This document shows positions 61,545 to 64,000 of a stretch of DNA of 64,000 nt, one piece after another; within the stretch, counting starts at the first letter, position 1, and the number at the start of each line of letters is the position of its first letter. Origin of the DNA: CAKRJP01 sp963634745. Lineage in GTDB: Bacteria; Bacillota; Clostridia; Lachnospirales; Lachnospiraceae. Location: contig CAVHCX010000011.1 in assembly GCA_963634745.1 (NCBI GenBank), forward strand, positions 1 through 64,000. The letters run 5' to 3'. A program made the translations under genes and the position numbers. A model generated the notes under the pieces. It saw nothing but the letters and a program-made list of their open reading frames with translations, did no database searches and had not been told where the DNA came from.

Positions 61545-64000
61545 TTAGAGATAGTTTTGCATAGTCTTAAAGAGGCTTCTTAGGTCTACCGGCTTGGCAA
61601 CATGGGCATTCATTCCGGCATCCATCGCTTTTTTCCTATCTTCCATATAGGCATTTGCTGTCAGAGCAATAATAGGTATAGTCTTTGCATCCTTTCTATC
61701 AAGCCCCCGGATGGCCCTTGTTGCTTCATAACCATTCATTTCCGGCATCATAATATCCATTAAAATAAAATCAAAGCTTCCCTCTTCTGAATCCTTAAAG
61801 ACTTCCACTGCTTGGCGGCCATTTTCTGCCAGCACGACCTCCATCCCCTTATCTTCCAACATAAACTGCAAAATCTCTGCATTTAATTCATTATCCTCTG
61901 CCGCAAGAATCCTTCTTCCGCGAAGATTTTTCACAGGAAGAAATGTACTTTCTTCCTCCTGCTCTTTATATTCTGTATCTATATCAAAAGTCAAGATCCA
62001 GGTAAATGTGCTTCCCTTCCCCAAACGGCTTTCAATATAGATTTTTCCGTCCATGGCATCCACTAGTTTCTTTACGATAGAAAGTCCAAGGCCGGTGCCC
62101 TTAAGCTCTCCATGCTTATCTTGGTTTTCCTGGGAAAATGCCTCGAAGGCATGCCTCTGGAAATCCTCGCTCATACCAATTCCGTTGTCCTTGACCTGGA
62201 ATTCACAGGTAACAGCAGTCTCAGTCTGCAGCAGAATTTTAGCCGCCACATCCACTCTACCGCCCGGTTTGTTATATTTGATGGCATTTCCGATGATATT
62301 CATAAAAATCTGTCGCAGATGAAGAGGACTTGTAAATACTCTGGGAGGATTAAAGTAGTCCAGACTGGAATCATCCAAGCAAACTCCCTGTTCATTTGCC
62401 CTTGCCTCTAGTATATCCTTACAGTTATCAATCACCTCCCGCAGATAAATAGATTCCCTCACAAGATAGACTTTTCCGGATTCCAATTTACTCATATTCA
62501 GCACATCATTGATCAGTGACAGCAGATAGTCTGAGGCCATATGAATCTTCCGGTGATATTTTCGAGTCATCTCCGGGTTTTCCACAAAGCGGTCCGAAAT
62601 ATCCAAAAGTCCGATAATTCCATTCATAGGCGTACGAATATCGTGGCTCATCCGTGCCAGGAAATCACTTCTTGCCTCATTGGCCAGCCGCAGCTCTTCA
62701 TTCTTAAGTCTCATCTTGTGGACATAATAAATACCAAAGCATAACAAGGCCAGCCCGATAGACAAGAGCGCAACTACTAGGATAGTCTGGACCGGATAGG
62801 TTTGAATAAAAAGAGCCAAGGACATCTGATCGTTATGGACACTGCCATCATCCAGATAATTGGTTTTCTCCACATCCGTCAGACTGGAAATATACTCATT
62901 AAAGGCCTGCTGCAATTCCACATGGCCCTTTTTCGATAATGCGATGCAGATATTCTGGGTCTCCCCGGTTAACAAGCTCACATTCAGAGAATTTGATACA
63001 TCATGGGTATAATACTCCAAAATAGACCGGTCCCCGATTGCCACATCTGCCTCTCCTCTTTTCACAGCCTTGAGGCATTCCTTTGAGTTGTCGTAGAGCT
63101 TAATCTCCTGATAGTCAGATGTATTGATCAGATCTTCCGTGCCTTCTACTAAAGCAGCAATTTCTCTCTTATTATCCCCCTCCCTGTAAGCCCGGAGGAA
63201 ATTAGACTCCATGATCTTCTCGCTTGTAATAAAGCCGACCGAACTACAATATTCCGATGTAAAAGGCATTCCGATCAGCATATCATAATCGGAGTTTTTC
63301 AGCATTTGCGCTGCTTCCTCACGGTTCTTACAGAAGGTATATTCTGTCTTAAGGTCCCCTAATTTAGCAAAATTATTAATGATGGAAACCAACATTCCTG
63401 CTGCCTGACCATCCTTTTCGAAAACATAGGGGCCATCATAATCCACGCACAGGACATGCAGGGTCCCCACAGATTTCAAGAGTTTTTTCTGACTGTCAGT
63501 AAGAGTAAATTCTGAATAGACCTGTCCGAAATATTTTTCAAACAACTCGCTCTGAAAGTTCGGCTGTACCTGATTGAGTTTGGCGATAGCCTCATCCATC
63601 TCCTGCATCAGGTCTGTATTTCCCTTGGTAGATGCAAAATAGTAGGGGCGGGGAGCAATTCTCTTTACGATCCTTGTACCCTTAACAGGCGAGATCGAAA
63701 GCCCGGAGATCACATCCACCTCTCCCTTTTTCAGGGCATCAAGAAGGTCCGCATCACTCTCGTAGTAAGTGCATTCATACTTTGCCTTCTGGGCATTCAG
63801 GTATTCTTGCACCTCAGAATTTCTGCTTTCGGCTTTTTTAAGCAAGCCCACCCGCAGGGGATCCTCCAGAAATATATTTTCATCTCCAATGCTACTGCTT
63901 TTCAAAGCACACAGGGTCGTATATACGGACCCATAACTTAATTGGGGATATGCAAAAGTCTCCTCCATAGAATCTGTCTTTAACAGAGGCCCCAAGAGGT
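61545..64000 (-). CDS. Hybrid sensor histidine kinase with solute-binding sensor domains, N-terminus cut by the right edge
   Basis: At least 817 residues; the start lies outside the window. Two periplasmic solute-binding (SBP family 3-like) domains (the second from about residue 170 to 390, with GTLHVLCVDYDGPYVFEKDG) are followed by a membrane helix (about 400-425). The kinase core has His in FLARMSHDIRTPMNGII, N box NIIGNAIKYNK and G box GTGLGLSIVKK, and a C-terminal receiver domain has Asp in FILMDIMMPEMNG and Lys in HVAKPVDL. It resembles BvgS/EvgS-type sensors. The ligand is unknown; amino acids are the usual guess. It lies before the chromate-type genes. Confidence 0.92.
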   Translation of the reverse strand, partial: LLGPLLKTDSMEETFAYPQLSYGSVYTTLCALKSSSIGDENIFLEDPLRVGLLKKAESRNSEVQEYLNAQKAKYECTYYESDADLLDALKKGEVDVISGLSISPVKGTRIVKRIAPRPYYFASTKGNTDLMQEMDEAIAKLNQVQPNFQSELFEKYFGQVYSEFTLTDSQKKLLKSVGTLHVLCVDYDGPYVFEKDGQAAGMLVSIINNFAKLGDLKTEYTFCKNREEAAQMLKNSDYDMLIGMPFTSEYCSSVGFITSEKIMESNFLRAYREGDNKREIAALVEGTEDLINTSDYQEIKLYDNSKECLKAVKRGEADVAIGDRSILEYYTHDVSNSLNVSLLTGETQNICIALSKKGHVELQQAFNEYISSLTDVEKTNYLDDGSVHNDQMSLALFIQTYPVQTILVVALLSIGLALLCFGIYYVHKMRLKNEELRLANEARSDFLARMSHDIRTPMNGIIGLLDISDRFVENPEMTRKYHRKIHMASDYLLSLINDVLNMSKLESGKVYLVRESIYLREVIDNCKDILEARANEQGVCLDDSSLDYFNPPRVFTSPLHLRQIFMNIIGNAIKYNKPGGRVDVAAKILLQTETAVTCEFQVKDNGIGMSEDFQRHAFEAFSQENQDKHGELKGTGLGLSIVKKLVDAMDGKIYIESRLGKGSTFTWILTFDIDTEYKEQEEESTFLPVKNLRGRRILAAEDNELNAEILQFMLEDKGMEVVLAENGRQAVEVFKDSEEGSFDFILMDIMMPEMNGYEATRAIRGLDRKDAKTIPIIALTANAYMEDRKKAMDAGMNAHVAKPVDLRSLFKTMQNYL

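Overview
The window reads as chromosome of an anaerobic, low-to-mid GC Firmicute, most likely a gut member of the Lachnospiraceae. The evidence is AGGAGG-type ribosome binding sites, TTGACA/TATAAT promoters, Rho-independent terminators, PTS/HPr systems, a GlpP-type antiterminator, a LytTR two-component system, and several families typical of that group (DUF1667, DUF4869, DUF5692, DUF6198). The species cannot be named from sequence alone. No rRNA, tRNA, CRISPR array, transposase or phage structural gene was seen.

Layout. 0-0.5 kb: the end of a DUF4869/ATPase pair that runs off the left edge. 0.7-7 kb: a glycerol regulon on the minus strand (glpP, glpK, glpF, then a GlpA-like dehydrogenase, an FAD/NAD oxidoreductase and DUF1667), with two terminator-type leaders that share short motifs. 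7-9.2 kb: a LytTR response regulator and its GHKL sensor kinase. 9.3-20 kb: plant or host glycoside use. One operon holds GH78, a GPH symporter, GH3 and a small membrane protein; a separate GH2 gene follows. Both promoters carry a nearly identical 31-bp element. 20-22 kb: a DUF6198 membrane protein, then about 1 kb without genes made of palindromic repeats. 22-25 kb: a MetE/YxjG-like methyltransferase, a LysR regulator and a bicupin protein. 25-29 kb (plus strand): a fructose PTS operon with its own HPr. 29-34 kb: a five-gene cluster of ATP-grasp ligase, alpha-E protein, transglutaminase-like protein and two AstE-like proteins, a little-characterised peptide or amide system. 34-37.5 kb: accessory genes (RhuM, HD hydrolase, AAA/PD-(D/E)XK). 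37.6-43.3 kb: an operon of HypB, a 901-aa Fe-S flavoprotein, HypA, DUF5692 and a GntR regulator, with no hydrogenase. 43.5-44.3 kb: two small membrane proteins on the plus strand. 44.4-51.9 kb: an L-ascorbate-type (Ula) PTS and catabolic region with no visible UlaD but an extra propeller-like protein and a second HPr. 52-53.3 kb: a HAD hydrolase and another palindromic repeat. 53.3-59.3 kb: an oligopeptide ABC transporter operon whose leader has two related hairpins. 59.4-64 kb: an HD protein, a 63-aa protein, a split chromate-type transporter and a hybrid sensor kinase cut by the right edge.

The strongest candidates for something undescribed are the ATP-grasp/alpha-E/transglutaminase/AstE operon, in which one AstE paralogue has lost zinc ligands; the HypAB-flavoprotein-DUF5692 operon without a hydrogenase; and the family of long palindromes whose core is conserved while the outer arms differ yet still pair. 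Starts were moved from the longest open frame where a ribosome binding site clearly selected a later codon. All functional calls rest on reading motifs by eye, with no database search.
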